Shown here: positions 24,548 to 34,605 of the stretch, one piece after another
Layout of the letters: every line of letters begins with the position of its first letter
Position numbering within the stretch: position 1 is the first letter of the stretch
From: JACJYC01 sp964558465
Lineage (GTDB): Bacteria > Bacteroidota > Bacteroidia > Chitinophagales > Saprospiraceae
Length of the DNA: 64,000 nucleotides
Direction of reading: 5' to 3'
Assembly (NCBI GenBank): GCA_964558465.1
Contig: CAZLEF010000033.1
Location: 5,464 to 69,463 of the forward strand
Program-made: the position numbers and the translations under genes
The notes under the pieces: generated by a model
Database searches by the model: none
The model's input: the letters and a program-made list of their open reading frames with translations, nothing else
Told to the model about the DNA's origin: nothing

Positions 24548-26320
24548 ATGAGCAAAGATTTTACCCGCGTTTTTGATTTATTGGATTATCAGGCGGCAAA
24601 ATACCCTGAAGCCCATGCCATTAACGTACATGCGGGCGCTCATTGGCGAAGCTGGTCGGTACAGGCGATCCGGGAACGCGCGCTTCAGGCGGCTGCCTAC
24701 CTGGCCGCAAAGGGCCTGGTGAAAGGCGACTGCCTTGTTATCATCCCCAAGACAGGTCATATCGACTGGATCACCCTGGATTTTGCCGCCCAGTTCCTGG
24801 GCGCCGTTCTGACGCCGGTCCATTCCACGTCCTCCTTCGATGACCTCCGGTATATCCTGCAGGAAACCGGCGCCCGTTTTTGCTGGGTGCAGGACCGGGA
24901 ACTTTATCAAAAAATCCTGGACCTGAAAAAGGAGGCGCCGGCCCTGGAGGTATTCGGACACCTGGAACCGGATATCAACGGATACCTGGGCCTGGAGGTC
25001 CTGATTGGAAACCACCCTGCCGCTGTTTTGCCCGAGGTCGCGCCCGACGATGTGTTTTGCATCATGTATACTTCGGGCACCACCGGGCCGCCCAAAGGGG
25101 TGATGCTCACCCACAACAATATGGTGTCCAATATCAAAGCCGTACTGGCGCTGTTGCCCATCAGTTACCGTCATGCCGCCCTCAGTTACCTGCCCCTGAG
25201 CCATATTTTTGAACGCATGGCGGTTTATACCTATTTCGCTGCGGGGGTGGCTGTTTATTTCAGCCGCGACCGCGAAAGCCTGCCCGAAGAATTCCAGGAG
25301 GTGAAACCCCATTTTGTGACGGCCGTGCCCAGGATACTCGAAAAATTCTACGAATCGCTCCAGGCCGAATTGCGAAAAAGCAAGTGGTTGCGCAAAAGGC
25401 TCATCAGGTGGGCGCTGGCGATCGGCAAAAATTATGGTGAACAGCCCAGACTGGATTTCCGCTATACCGTATTGTTGTACATCGCCCGGTGGCTGGTCTT
25501 TTCCCGGCTCAAAAACCGGTTCGGCGGGCAACTGATCGGCATACTGGTCGGGGCCTCCGCCCTCAAACCCGAAATTGCCCGGGTCTTCAGCGCCGCCGGC
25601 ATCAAAGTCCGGGAAGGTTACGGCCTCACGGAAACCTCCCCGGTGGTTTCCCTCAACCGGTTCGAACCCGGCATGAACCTTTTTGGCACGGTGGGCCTGC
25701 CCGCTCCGGGGGTGCGGATCCGGATTTTTGAACCGGATGAAGAGGGCATCGGCGAGATCCAGGTGCAGGGGCCAAATGTCATGAAAGGGTATTACAAAAA
25801 ACCGGAACAAACCCAGGCCGCTTTTACGCCCGACGGATGGCTGAAAACCGGCGATACGGGAACCCTGGTGAATAAACGGTTCCTGAAGATCACCGGAAGG
25901 AGGGTGGACATTTTTAAAACCTCCTCCGGAAAATTTGTCTCTCCGGAAGAAGTGGAACAGATCCTGGTGGATTCTCCTTTTATCGCCGACGCCCTGGTAG
26001 CCGGCTTCCAAAAGCCGTTCCTTGCTGCCGTGATCCTGCCCGATTTTGTTTTCCTCGAGCGGTGGTGCAAGGAAAAAGGGATACACTATACCGCGCCAGA
26101 ATACATGATCCACAATATCCGGGTGGTGGAAAGGATCGGAAAAGCGGTGGAGGAGATCAACCAGCAATTGCCCAACTACAAAAGGATCAAAAAATTTGAA
26201 CTTGCCGCCGATGAATGGTCGGTTGAAAACGGGTTGTATAACATCGCCCAGAAAAAAGTCCGGAAACGTTTATTGGAAAAATACCAGAAGATCATCGACA
26301 AGATGACAAGTATTAATTAA
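24548..26320 (+). CDS. Long-chain acyl-CoA synthetase (AMP-forming)
   Basis: 590 residues of the ANL adenylating family, FadD15/AMP-dependent long-chain type. Motifs: P-loop-like MYTSGTTGPPKGVMLTH (about 176-192), GYGLTETSPVVS (about 357-368), GWLKTGDTG (about 434-442), and the hinge and lysine region KTSSGKFVSPEEVE (about 457-470). It converts fatty acids to acyl-CoA with ATP at the inner membrane. It is cotranscribed with the upstream membrane hydrolase, which may supply or recycle fatty acids. Confidence 0.94.
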   Translation: MSKDFTRVFDLLDYQAAKYPEAHAINVHAGAHWRSWSVQAIRERALQAAAYLAAKGLVKGDCLVIIPKTGHIDWITLDFAAQFLGAVLTPVHSTSSFDDLRYILQETGARFCWVQDRELYQKILDLKKEAPALEVFGHLEPDINGYLGLEVLIGNHPAAVLPEVAPDDVFCIMYTSGTTGPPKGVMLTHNNMVSNIKAVLALLPISYRHAALSYLPLSHIFERMAVYTYFAAGVAVYFSRDRESLPEEFQEVKPHFVTAVPRILEKFYESLQAELRKSKWLRKRLIRWALAIGKNYGEQPRLDFRYTVLLYIARWLVFSRLKNRFGGQLIGILVGASALKPEIARVFSAAGIKVREGYGLTETSPVVSLNRFEPGMNLFGTVGLPAPGVRIRIFEPDEEGIGEIQVQGPNVMKGYYKKPEQTQAAFTPDGWLKTGDTGTLVNKRFLKITGRRVDIFKTSSGKFVSPEEVEQILVDSPFIADALVAGFQKPFLAAVILPDFVFLERWCKEKGIHYTAPEYMIHNIRVVERIGKAVEEINQQLPNYKRIKKFELAADEWSVENGLYNIAQKKVRKRLLEKYQKIIDKMTSIN

Positions 26321-26390
26321 CATGAGTCATTCCGAATTTTGGCATAGTCCAGGGTTCGGGATGAACTTTAAGGGGCTACCTGTCCCAAAG

Positions 26391-26533
26391 CTGAGGAATC
26401 GAGGAATTGAGGAATCGAGGAATTGAGGAATGGCGGTCGTTGTGGCAACGGGGGAAAATATCAACAATCAACAATCATGTAATCGTCAATCATCAATAAA
26501 AAAATAAGGATGATGATTGATGATGTCAGGAGC
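26391..26533. repeat. GAGGAATTG array joined to a dispersed hairpin element, copy 1
   Basis: GAGGAATTGAGGAATC units (26392-26430) run into GGTCGTTGTGGCAACGGGG (core with CGTTG-TGG-CAACG), then ATCAACAATC units, a T/A-rich centre, and GATGATTGATGATGTCAG. The part from the core to the end recurs in reverse orientation at 55722-55820. Confidence 0.88.
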
Positions 26534-26571
26534 AAAAAATTCGGGATGATCAATCTTAAGCTGCGGTCTGG

Positions 26572-27654
26572 CTAGCCTCCGGGATCGAGCCTCCCCGTAA
26601 CAACTGCCCTGTCTGCCATCTCGCCACAGGCCTTTACGGCATGGATCAATCCGCCGAACCGGGGGTCTTTTGAAAATCCCTGCCTGAACCGGAAGTAGAT
26701 CTGCTGGGCGATCACCGCTATTTTGAACAAGCCGAATACGTAGTAAAAAACCGGATCCTCCACGGTTTTTCCGCAGGCGCGCTCGTACAAGGCCAGGACT
26801 TCGCTCCGGTCGGGGTTGCCCGGCAGGGTAGAGGGGTTGAATTGCAAGGCCAGTAACGCCGGCGGGTCGGATGGAGTTACCCAGTATCCCAGGGTCGTGC
26901 CCAGATCCATGAGCGGATCGCCGATCGTAGCCATTTCCCAGTCGAGTACCGCCCGGATTTCCGTCGGGTTGCCGGGGTCCAACACCAGGTTGTCGTATTT
27001 GTAGTCGTTGTGGATCAATGCGGCGCTGTATTGCGCGGGGATATGTTCCGACAGCCAGCGGACGGCTTTTTCAAGGGCGGGGATCTCGTCTGTTTTGGCA
27101 TGAAAATAGCGTTTGCCCCAGCCTTCCACCTGGCGTTCGACGTATCCTTCCGGTTTTCCAAAACCCGCCAGTTCCGTATTTTGCCAGGGAATGTGGTGGA
27201 GTTCGGCCAGGTTTTCCACCAGGGATTTTGCGATGGCGCTCAGGGTGTCCGGCGCAGGGATCCTTTCCCGCGGCATTTTACCCCGCAGAATGATCCCGTC
27301 CACTTTTTCCATCAGGTAAAACGGCGCGCCGATATAGCTTTCATCCTCCGTAAAGGCGATCACTTTCGGGACTTTGGTATAATAGGGACGCAGCAAAGAC
27401 AAGATCCTGAACTCCCGCCCCATGTCGTGCGCCGATTTGATGTTGGCCCCGAAGGGCGGCCTGCGCAAAACCGCTTTTTTATCCCCCACGGTGAGTTGGT
27501 AGGTCAGATTGGAAAACCCGCTGGGGAACTGGCGGATCTCCGGCTCTCCCTGCCATTCCGGCAGGTAATGGTTGAGGAATCGTTTCAAACCATCAGGGTT
27601 CAATTCCTCGCCCGGTCTGATCAAACCGGGTTGATCGGTCCATTCATGTTCCAT
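26572..27654 (-). CDS. APH-type phosphotransferase (ACAD10/11-like)
   Basis: 360 residues from ATG 27654; the frame is open 34 codons further, but that part has no family similarity. It has a kinase-like fold: QFPSGFSNLTYQLTVGDKKA glycine loop (about 34-53), RRPPFGANIKSAHDMGRE (about 56-73), the catalytic LIHNDYKYDNLVLDP (Asp about 206) and metal-binding VLDWEMATIGDPLMDLG (about 228-244). This branch is close to the kinase domains of eukaryotic ACAD10/11, which phosphorylate 4-hydroxyacyl-CoAs. Whether this protein does so is inference, though an acyl-CoA synthetase gene lies nearby. Confidence 0.85.
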   Translation of the reverse strand: MEHEWTDQPGLIRPGEELNPDGLKRFLNHYLPEWQGEPEIRQFPSGFSNLTYQLTVGDKKAVLRRPPFGANIKSAHDMGREFRILSLLRPYYTKVPKVIAFTEDESYIGAPFYLMEKVDGIILRGKMPRERIPAPDTLSAIAKSLVENLAELHHIPWQNTELAGFGKPEGYVERQVEGWGKRYFHAKTDEIPALEKAVRWLSEHIPAQYSAALIHNDYKYDNLVLDPGNPTEIRAVLDWEMATIGDPLMDLGTTLGYWVTPSDPPALLALQFNPSTLPGNPDRSEVLALYERACGKTVEDPVFYYVFGLFKIAVIAQQIYFRFRQGFSKDPRFGGLIHAVKACGEMADRAVVTGRLDPGG

Positions 27655-27781
27655 TCCGCAGGTATCTTTTGAAAGATAAAGATAATCAGGAAATGAAACG
27701 GCAGGGTATGTAAAAGGTTTGGGCAATCCGGGACGGATGCAAAATTTACCGGTCAACAGGCTGCAAGTTCAATTTTTAATC

Positions 27782-27789
27782 TACTTTTG
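27782..27789 (+). promoter_or_regulatory. -7 element TACTTTTG upstream of arginine decarboxylase
   Basis: Matches TAnnTTTG, 62 bases before the GTG start. A small hairpin CCAGG-AA-CCTGG (27839-27850) directly precedes the start codon and could cover the ribosome site. Confidence 0.5.
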
Positions 27790-27851
27790 CAGGGCTTTTT
27801 TTCTTGGGGTAAACTTCATCTTTTTTTTGACCTTTAAACCAGGAACCTGGA

Positions 27852-29249
27852 GTGACCAACAAGTATTTTGACCTCATCGATCAAACGTTTTATTTCCCAC
27901 AGGAAGGCTTTGATCTGGAAGATGGGTACCTCGTGTTCAACGATATCCCCCTGATTCATCTGATCCGCAAATACGGAACACCGCTCAAGCTGACCTATCT
28001 GCCCAAGATCGGGTCGCAGGTGAAAAAAGCCAGAAATCTTTTTACCCGGGCCATGCGGTCTTTGGGGTATTCCGGAAAGTACCATTACTGTTACTGCACC
28101 AAAAGTTGCCATTTCAGTTATGTCCTGCAGGAAGTCGTGGATCATGATGTAGAACTGGAGACGTCCTCTGCCTTTGATATCGACCTGATCCTGCGCCTGT
28201 ACGCCCAGAAAAAGATTGACAAAGACATCATTGTTGTCTGCAACGGGTTTAAAACCAAAGGATACCTTGAACGGATCGTGGCGTTGATCAACGACGGGTT
28301 CCACAATGTCATTCCCGTTTGCGATAACATGGAGGAGCTTGATTATTACGAAAAAAACGTGAAAGGCAGTTGCAACCTCGGTATCCGGGTCGCCACCGAG
28401 GAAGAACCCAATTTTGAGTTTTATACCTCCCGTCTGGGCATCCGGTCATCGGATGTTGTACGTTTTTACCGGGAACGAATTGCCGGAAACGCCAAATTCA
28501 AACTGCGGATGCTCCACTTTTTTGTGGACACCGGCATCAGGGATACCTTATACTACTGGGGCGAACTCAAAAAAGCGATCAAGCTTTATTGCGAACTGAA
28601 AAAAGAAGCGGAAGACCTGCACGCCATCAACATCGGCGGCGGGATGCCCATCCGGAATTCCCTGGGGTTTGAGTTCGATTACAAATATATGGTCCGGGAG
28701 ATCGTGGCCAATATTCTGGCCGAATGTGAGGATGCGGACGTTCCCGAACCCGATATTTTTACAGAATTTGGCAAATATACCGTCGGCGAATCCGGGGCGA
28801 CCATTTTCTCCGTCCTGGCGCAAAAACAACAAAACGACTCGGAAATGTGGTATATGATCGACAATTCGCTCATGACCACCCTGCCGGACACCTGGGGCAT
28901 CAGCGAGCGGTTTATCCTGCTGCCCATTAATAAATGGCAAAACGAATACAGGCGGGTCAATATCGGCGGCCTGAGTTGCGACAACTCAGATTATTACAAC
29001 GCGGAAGTTCACCAGGGCCAGGTATATCTGCCGTCCTACGACGTCAACGATAAAGAACCGCTTTATCTCGGGTTTTTCCATACCGGCGCTTACCAGGATT
29101 CAATCTCCGGTTACGGCGGTATCAAACATTGTCTGATCCCTTCTCCGAAACATATCCTGATCGACAAAGACGCACAGGGGAACCTCGTGGACAGGTTGTA
29201 CCAGCCGGAACAATCCTCTGAAGCGATGCTGAAGATTTTGGGGTATTAA
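27852..29249 (+). CDS. speA: Arginine decarboxylase, PLP fold III (Bacteroidota type)
   Basis: 465 residues, starting at GTG 27852. The fold is that of the alanine-racemase-like decarboxylases: the PLP lysine probably lies in YCYCTKSCHFSYVLQEV (about 82), ELETSSAFDI follows, then HFFVDTGI (about 219), the glycine-rich phosphate site INIGGGMP (about 257-264) and the late substrate site. Size and sequence match the proteins called arginine decarboxylase in Bacteroidota, which make agmatine for polyamine synthesis. Substrate is from family resemblance; ornithine or diaminopimelate are alternatives. No agmatinase gene is adjacent. Confidence 0.8.
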   Translation: MTNKYFDLIDQTFYFPQEGFDLEDGYLVFNDIPLIHLIRKYGTPLKLTYLPKIGSQVKKARNLFTRAMRSLGYSGKYHYCYCTKSCHFSYVLQEVVDHDVELETSSAFDIDLILRLYAQKKIDKDIIVVCNGFKTKGYLERIVALINDGFHNVIPVCDNMEELDYYEKNVKGSCNLGIRVATEEEPNFEFYTSRLGIRSSDVVRFYRERIAGNAKFKLRMLHFFVDTGIRDTLYYWGELKKAIKLYCELKKEAEDLHAINIGGGMPIRNSLGFEFDYKYMVREIVANILAECEDADVPEPDIFTEFGKYTVGESGATIFSVLAQKQQNDSEMWYMIDNSLMTTLPDTWGISERFILLPINKWQNEYRRVNIGGLSCDNSDYYNAEVHQGQVYLPSYDVNDKEPLYLGFFHTGAYQDSISGYGGIKHCLIPSPKHILIDKDAQGNLVDRLYQPEQSSEAMLKILGY

Positions 29250-29278
29250 ATTGTTTTGTTTAAAACGCTTCAGTGCAG

Positions 29279-29294
29279 TTTGTTTTAAAACAAA
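29279..29294. promoter_or_regulatory. Perfect 16-base palindrome TTTGTTTTAAAACAAA
   Basis: It lies between the decarboxylase stop and the next gene, 7 bases before a TACTTTTA -7-like element (29301-29308). It could be an operator or part of a weak terminator; it also supplies TTTG bases at roughly the -33 position. Confidence 0.4.
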
Positions 29295-29333
29295 TTTTCC
29301 TACTTTTACCATTATAAAAATCCATCGTCTTCA

Positions 29334-29906
29334 ATGCCTGGTATCCGCGAATTCCTGTCCAACCTGTTTCGCGCCAAAAGCGAAAAACCTGTTCTGGCAG
29401 ATTTTGGCAAGCAGACGCCTGTAACTGAAGCAACGAAATCCTTTAAAATCGTTACAACTATGGTCAACTCTGTTACCCTATCTTCCGATATGACCAAGCT
29501 TTACGTCATCGACAACGGCAGAGCAATTGTTTTTGACCTGGAAGCTAAAAATGGCGTCATCCTTGGTACGCTCGACGGCCAGATCACTGCCGCTACCGCT
29601 CTGCCTCCCGCGGCCGGAACGGAAGAAAGCGGCGCCAATAATCCCGCAGCATCCCGGGCGGTAAAGTCCTTCAAGGTTGATGTCTCCAAAGGACAGTGGA
29701 CCCTGTTTTTTATCCGGGATAAAACCACTCTGGGCGTCATCGGGGCGGTTGATATCGATTTTGGCGTTACGGGGGCAGCCCCTGCGACCGAATGCAAATT
29801 TGAACTCTTTAATGTTGGGGTCAATACGCTGAATATCAAAAAGGCCGGCAACTTCATTGAGTTTATCTTGCGGCTTGCTCCGGGTAAAGGCGGCGTCGGT
29901 ATTTAG
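29334..29906 (+). CDS. Hypothetical protein
   Basis: 190 residues, no family that I recognise. It has no signal peptide or membrane helix. The start (MPGIREFLSNLFRAKSEKP) is basic and helical; the rest alternates short beta-strand-like segments (IVTTMVNSVTLSSDMTKLYV, WTLFFIRDKTTLGVIGAVDI) with a central Ala/Gly/Pro-rich linker. It stands alone between the decarboxylase and a convergent gene, with a TACTTTTA element 26 bases before the ATG. Its normal codon use and clean promoter suggest that it is expressed. Confidence 0.6.
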   Translation: MPGIREFLSNLFRAKSEKPVLADFGKQTPVTEATKSFKIVTTMVNSVTLSSDMTKLYVIDNGRAIVFDLEAKNGVILGTLDGQITAATALPPAAGTEESGANNPAASRAVKSFKVDVSKGQWTLFFIRDKTTLGVIGAVDIDFGVTGAAPATECKFELFNVGVNTLNIKKAGNFIEFILRLAPGKGGVGI

Positions 29907-30009
29907 AGCTTGTTTGTCCGAAGGTCCAAAGGACTCCTATGGAGACCCCTTCGGGGGAATTCCCTCACTGGCCTTCGATCGGCAAATTTTAGCGGAATTC
30001 CGGGTGTTG

Positions 30010-31521
30010 TTAACCATTTGCCTTTGTGGTTGAACGTTGGTTTTTTACCACCTCGATAATGGTTTTTTTGGAGAGCCGGGCTTCTACGTAGTACAACAAA
30101 AGTTCGTCCAACCCAAGGCCGATCGCAGACCCCTTCTGGCGCTGGAATTCAAAAACGAGATTTTTTATCTCAACCAGGGCGTTTTTCTGGTCGTACAAGG
30201 CAGCTCCGGCCAGTTTCCGGAACTTGTCCAGAATATTCATTTCAAAACTGGTTTTTTCAAGTTTCATTTTTTGGAAAAACCGCCGGATAGAACGGGTGGT
30301 CTTGTCGAATTCTTCCGGTTCAAGGAATTCATAACCGGCGGCGAGGTTGAGGATCTGAGCCCCTTTTTGAATGTCCTGTCGAAGAGTGGTTTTCAAATCT
30401 TTAATTTTTTTTACCCATAACCTTACTTCTCCGTACCGTTCATTGATGAACAATAAAACCGCTACGTTAAACAAGATCACCATTTTGGAAGGTGTGCTGA
30501 TCTGGAATTGGTTCATGCCTTTCTCCGTTTTTCGGATGAACAGGTCGATACCCTGGTTGGGGGCCTGGTTGATAAAATACATCAACCTGTAAATAGAAGA
30601 ACGCTGAAAAATTGCAGCTTTTTCGTGGTAGTTCTGAATGTCTTCCTTGTCCAGTTTGTCCAGGATCTCAGGCAGGTATTCATATTTTCCGGCGATAGAA
30701 TAGGCGGTCAGCAGGTTGGAAACGTCGGCAATGTATTTGGTGAATTCTTCGCTTTTGTATTTGGGGTTGATCTCCCACCAGTTGAAGGCCTTCAGGTAGT
30801 AGTCGGTTGTCAGTTCCCGGTTACCCAGAAGCTGGGCATACATGGCTGCACATTGGTAATACAAACGTTTGGCGTACTCCGAACCCGGGGCATTCCGGTC
30901 GTCCTGAAACCCCTCGGATGCCAGCCTGGATAACAATTTTTGCCGCTCGGGGTGGCGGGGGTCCAGGTTTTTTTTCCATTCCAGCAGCAATTCATAACCC
31001 AGGTCAAGGAGTTTGAATTCTTCTGCAAGGGCTTTGATATGGTTGTTTTTTTCTTCGATCAATTGCCGGATCATTTCGGTGTAATCCTTCCGGGCGCCGA
31101 AAGCCAGGGTGCGGTTCTCCTTGTTGATCTCCAGCAAGGCCAACTGGTCGTCCAGTTCCAGCGCCAGCTTTCTGGCGTCGGCAAGCCGCTCTTCACATTG
31201 GTCATATAATCCCCTTTCATACAAGTATTTGGCGTCCAGGATCATTTCCTTGATCCTGGCGGAATAGGAACGCGAACTGCGGTAATCCCGCATACTGCGC
31301 AAAATAGCGTCGTACAGGTAGGTCTTGTCGCTGGGCAGATTAGGGCCGAACTTTTCTTTTAACGGGCTTTCATCGTATTCGGGCATATCATTAATGGCCT
31401 GGAACAATTCGAGGTACCGGCTGTCCTGCCGGCCGCTCTTATGAGCATCCAGCGTGAAGTACCTTTTTTCGGATTTGGACATGGCCCGGATGAGGTCGGG
31501 CAGGTCGTTTTTACTTTTCAT
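30010..31521 (-). CDS. Hypothetical all-helical (TPR/coiled-coil-like) protein
   Basis: 503 residues, soluble, no signal peptide. It begins with a lysine-rich helix and the motif MSKSEKRYFTLDAHKSGRQD. It continues as an almost uninterrupted chain of amphipathic helices (for example IKEMILDAKYLYERGLYDQC and ALELDDQLALLEINKENRTL), a pattern like degenerate TPR arrays. I believe similar SEKRYF-starting proteins occur in other Bacteroidota but know no function. It lies 3.2 kb from the CHAT protein, on the opposite strand. A scaffolding role is a guess from fold only. Confidence 0.7.
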   Translation of the reverse strand: MKSKNDLPDLIRAMSKSEKRYFTLDAHKSGRQDSRYLELFQAINDMPEYDESPLKEKFGPNLPSDKTYLYDAILRSMRDYRSSRSYSARIKEMILDAKYLYERGLYDQCEERLADARKLALELDDQLALLEINKENRTLAFGARKDYTEMIRQLIEEKNNHIKALAEEFKLLDLGYELLLEWKKNLDPRHPERQKLLSRLASEGFQDDRNAPGSEYAKRLYYQCAAMYAQLLGNRELTTDYYLKAFNWWEINPKYKSEEFTKYIADVSNLLTAYSIAGKYEYLPEILDKLDKEDIQNYHEKAAIFQRSSIYRLMYFINQAPNQGIDLFIRKTEKGMNQFQISTPSKMVILFNVAVLLFINERYGEVRLWVKKIKDLKTTLRQDIQKGAQILNLAAGYEFLEPEEFDKTTRSIRRFFQKMKLEKTSFEMNILDKFRKLAGAALYDQKNALVEIKNLVFEFQRQKGSAIGLGLDELLLYYVEARLSKKTIIEVVKNQRSTTKANG

Positions 31522-32721
31522 AAAGGCCGGATTTGGTATAAATTCCTTAAAAAATCAGGATTTTAAACTAAAATTGGAGTTTTAGAAACCCAAAGTTAGT
31601 AAAAATCTGGATTTAAACGGGGTTGTGTTTTGATATTTTTAATTCGTTTAAATATTTGATATTCAGATATTTATATTTTTGATAGGTTGTGTTGGTTGCC
31701 AGAAATGATTTAAAAAGTCCAATTTAGAAACCCAAATTTAACAAAAAAGTGGTTTTACCTGGCCCGTTTTCAAGCGTATATTTGTAAGGTATTCAATGGA
31801 ATACAACAAACCTTGAAACAACAGATCCGGAAAAATATCCTGAAGATCAGGAATGCGCATCAAAACCTCAGACCCCAACGAACCAAATTTCGGTCGCATA
31901 CTGATCCAATCGTTTATAAAATCTGGTTTTATTGCTCAGTTTATCTGTCCTAATGCAAGACTCACTTACAGGATGTTGGGCAGAAACCAAAAAGTTTCTG
32001 TCCAACTTTTTTCCGGATTTAAACCCAGCAGTTGCCGAAATCGCTATGTCACACTGGTGAGCCGGAGCCCCTGAAAAACGGGGCTAAGGCTTACAACAGG
32101 AAGGGCTCCAAAAAACCAAAAAAGGGAAGCAGACCGGCAACAACACTTTGTACTATGAGTTAACCGAATCAATGTCCATAAGACGCCACGTGTTTTGCGT
32201 GGCCATTTGATCCAAACTGCCGCGCATAAGGTGCGGTTCTTTGATATACCGGAATATAGCACAAGTGAAACGCCCCTTGAAATGGCCTGGCGGAGCAAGG
32301 TAGATGGAGTCATCAGATTTCAGACCATTTTAAGAGTATAGGGTGTTTTATTTTCAGAAGGGCAATTGGAGATAAGTAGATAGTTGCTATTATTCCGGGC
32401 TGGGTAGCGGCAAAAGCGCTGCTGCCCAGTTTTCTTTCCCCGCCCGCCGAAGCCCCACAAGGGCGAAGGAGGGACCCGCCCGCCGACTTCGTCCGTCATA
32501 GGGCGACTTCGTCGTCCGGAGGCTGAAGCCGGCGCCGAAAAAAAAGAAACAGGGCAAAATCGCGACCATCTATTCGCCAGCATAAATTTTTTTATTCACT
32601 CCAGCCACATTTGGAGCTAGCACCCCAAAAACCAGTGAAAACCTTTTTGCATACCCCTCTTTTTGATTATCTTTCCGCGAATTCATCCTGGAACCTATTT
32701 TTTCATCAAACCAAAGCAACT
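31522..32721. other. 1.2-kb stretch without a convincing gene; possible decayed coding sequence
   Basis: 31522-31850 is AT-rich with no feature that I can name. From about 31950 to 32310 the plus strand carries a frame with three stops (readable pieces NFFPDLNPAVAEIAMSHW and KTKKGKQTGNNTLYYELTES) that may be a dead gene, not identified. 32420-32580 is GC-rich with repeated GGCGACTTCGTC-type palindromes. Two short open frames here (31853-32074 plus, 32044-32313 minus) look like chance. Confidence 0.4.
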
Positions 32722-34605
32722 ATGGCAACCCCGATCGACCTGACACGCCGCCTGCGTGTTGCGGGCATTTTTTCTGTCCGGCAGGTACTTACCGTCATTT
32801 CCCTGTGTTTATTCTTGCCGTTTTCCTTTTCACAAACCCTGGCGCCCGCCAAAACCAATCAGATACCGGAAGCTAAAAAATTGACCCTGGGCGACACCTC
32901 CGTCTGGTATTTTGACGGGTTAAATCCACTGGCGCCCCTCGCTTCCGACCCTGGCGTAACGCCGCCTCCTCCTCAATACTGGATGTTCTGGTTGTACGGC
33001 GACGGAAATTTCGGCTGGACAAAATCCGCTGCATCCAACTCCTGGGATCCCCGTTCTTACCATAAGTATTACGTCCCGATGGGGCAAAGCCCTTCCGGCG
33101 CCCCCCAATCCGCCAGCAAAACCTTTAAAGGCAAGGCTTACGCCAGCGGCCTGTATGGAGGAGGCAACCCGCCGCCCAAACGCGTAATGGGCGACATGTC
33201 CATCACCAATACGGCAGGCGAACTGGAGCCCATTCAGACCACTCCCGCCGTGGAAGGCAACGCCTACCTGAAGGTCCAGCCGCATATCACTCCAGGCGTG
33301 CAGGGAGATACCAATGTCTGGATCCTGTCGGTCAAAAACCCCAGTAAAGACCTTACCCTAAGCGGCCAGGTATACCTGTTTTACAATGGTTTGCTCGAGG
33401 AAATGCTAGTGACTTATAGCCGCGGAGGCGGACGGGATACAACTTACGTGCCCGCCAAAGTCAACAACGTCAACCAGTTTATGAATTCTGCCGTTGACGC
33501 TATTTTTAACGATCATGCATCCGACAGGGTAGACCAGGTTCCATACCAGCTTTCATCCATGCCATCCCCCGAACTGGCGGCCAAATACACCAAGGCTTAT
33601 TTCTGGACCTTTCGCGGCTTGTTCCCCGGCGAAGAACGGCATCTTTTTATCCAGATGACCAATGATACACAATTGCTCCAGAAATACAACCCGCTGAAAG
33701 AAGCCCGTCAGCCCATGATGGCAGTTCTTGCCATCGATCCGGTTTTTGTCAACGATGTGCCGGTTCCCGTACCGGTGACCCTCTCGGAGGCTGACCAGAC
33801 CCTTGTTAATGCCTATGACCTTGATGGTTTCCTGGAAGCAGGTCGAACCGGCGAAGAAAACTGGTTTGCCGATGCGATCAGCCAGGTCATTTCTTCGGTG
33901 CAACAGCCTTTAAGCGGGTTTCCCTCCAATGTTATTGCGGATGTATATGAGGCCAAAGGCAGGGTTTCCGACTCCTACGACCCCAATTATCTCCTGCTCG
34001 AGGCTTGTTCCTGCCCGCCGGACGGCGATGGCGCTCAAAAACTGATCTGCACCGTCAATTTTCAGAACGACGGCCTGCAACCCACCAGCAATGTGTACAT
34101 CACCATCGACATCCCCGAAGGCATTCAGATGAACAGCCTTTTTGATTCCCTGCTTTACCTGCATCCGGAAATCGGTTCGGGTACTTCCGGGATGGTCCAG
34201 GTGATCAAAAGCACCGCGCCGGGCTCCCGGACTGTCACCTGGAAACTACTCAATTTTGCCATTCAACCCACACAAATATACGGCCCGGATAACCCTGCCA
34301 CATACGGCCAGATCGTTTTTACCCTATTGACGGAAAACGGAACGGATATTGCGTCCCTGGAACCAATGTTCGCCTGCATACGTTTTAACCAGGAAAATGC
34401 GCCTGAGGTCTGTACCGAAAAAGTGGCGGCGCTGCTGCTGGAATCGGGCGACGGCGCCAGCGCTCAGATTTTGACCTGCGAAGATTGCGATTGTCCGCCG
34501 TTCAATTTTATGGACTGGCTGCGAAGCCTGCCGTGGTGGGCGTATCTTCTGGCCCTGGGCCTTTTGATTTTGATTATCTGGTTGATCCGGCGCCTGAGAT
34601 CGTAG
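32722..34605 (+). CDS. Hypothetical exported protein with C-terminal membrane anchor
   Basis: 627 residues from ATG 32722; the frame is open to 32611, but ATG 32722 leads into a signal segment (VLTVISLCLFLPFSFSQ, about 21-37). The large outer part is rich in beta strands, Pro and Gly. Residues 430-560 contain immunoglobulin-like spacing (ICTVNFQNDGLQPTSNVYIT) like the DUF11-type repeats that describe averaged conflicts in adhesins. A CEDCDCPP cluster precedes the final helix (WWAYLLALGLLILIIWLI) and a basic RRLRS tail, so it is anchored in the inner membrane facing the periplasm. It shares strand and topology with the CHAT gene 118 bases downstream. Confidence 0.75.
   Translation: MATPIDLTRRLRVAGIFSVRQVLTVISLCLFLPFSFSQTLAPAKTNQIPEAKKLTLGDTSVWYFDGLNPLAPLASDPGVTPPPPQYWMFWLYGDGNFGWTKSAASNSWDPRSYHKYYVPMGQSPSGAPQSASKTFKGKAYASGLYGGGNPPPKRVMGDMSITNTAGELEPIQTTPAVEGNAYLKVQPHITPGVQGDTNVWILSVKNPSKDLTLSGQVYLFYNGLLEEMLVTYSRGGGRDTTYVPAKVNNVNQFMNSAVDAIFNDHASDRVDQVPYQLSSMPSPELAAKYTKAYFWTFRGLFPGEERHLFIQMTNDTQLLQKYNPLKEARQPMMAVLAIDPVFVNDVPVPVPVTLSEADQTLVNAYDLDGFLEAGRTGEENWFADAISQVISSVQQPLSGFPSNVIADVYEAKGRVSDSYDPNYLLLEACSCPPDGDGAQKLICTVNFQNDGLQPTSNVYITIDIPEGIQMNSLFDSLLYLHPEIGSGTSGMVQVIKSTAPGSRTVTWKLLNFAIQPTQIYGPDNPATYGQIVFTLLTENGTDIASLEPMFACIRFNQENAPEVCTEKVAALLLESGDGASAQILTCEDCDCPPFNFMDWLRSLPWWAYLLALGLLILIIWLIRRLRS

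Noticed and set aside
24578..26167. 529-codon antisense frame over the acyl-CoA synthetase
   Set aside because: The plus strand shows all AMP-binding motifs; the antisense product is His/Gly/Phe-rich noise from GC-biased third positions.
32320..32583. 87-codon minus-strand frame in the GC-rich palindromic stretch
   Set aside because: It translates repeated palindromes; composition is not protein-like and no promoter or ribosome site is visible.
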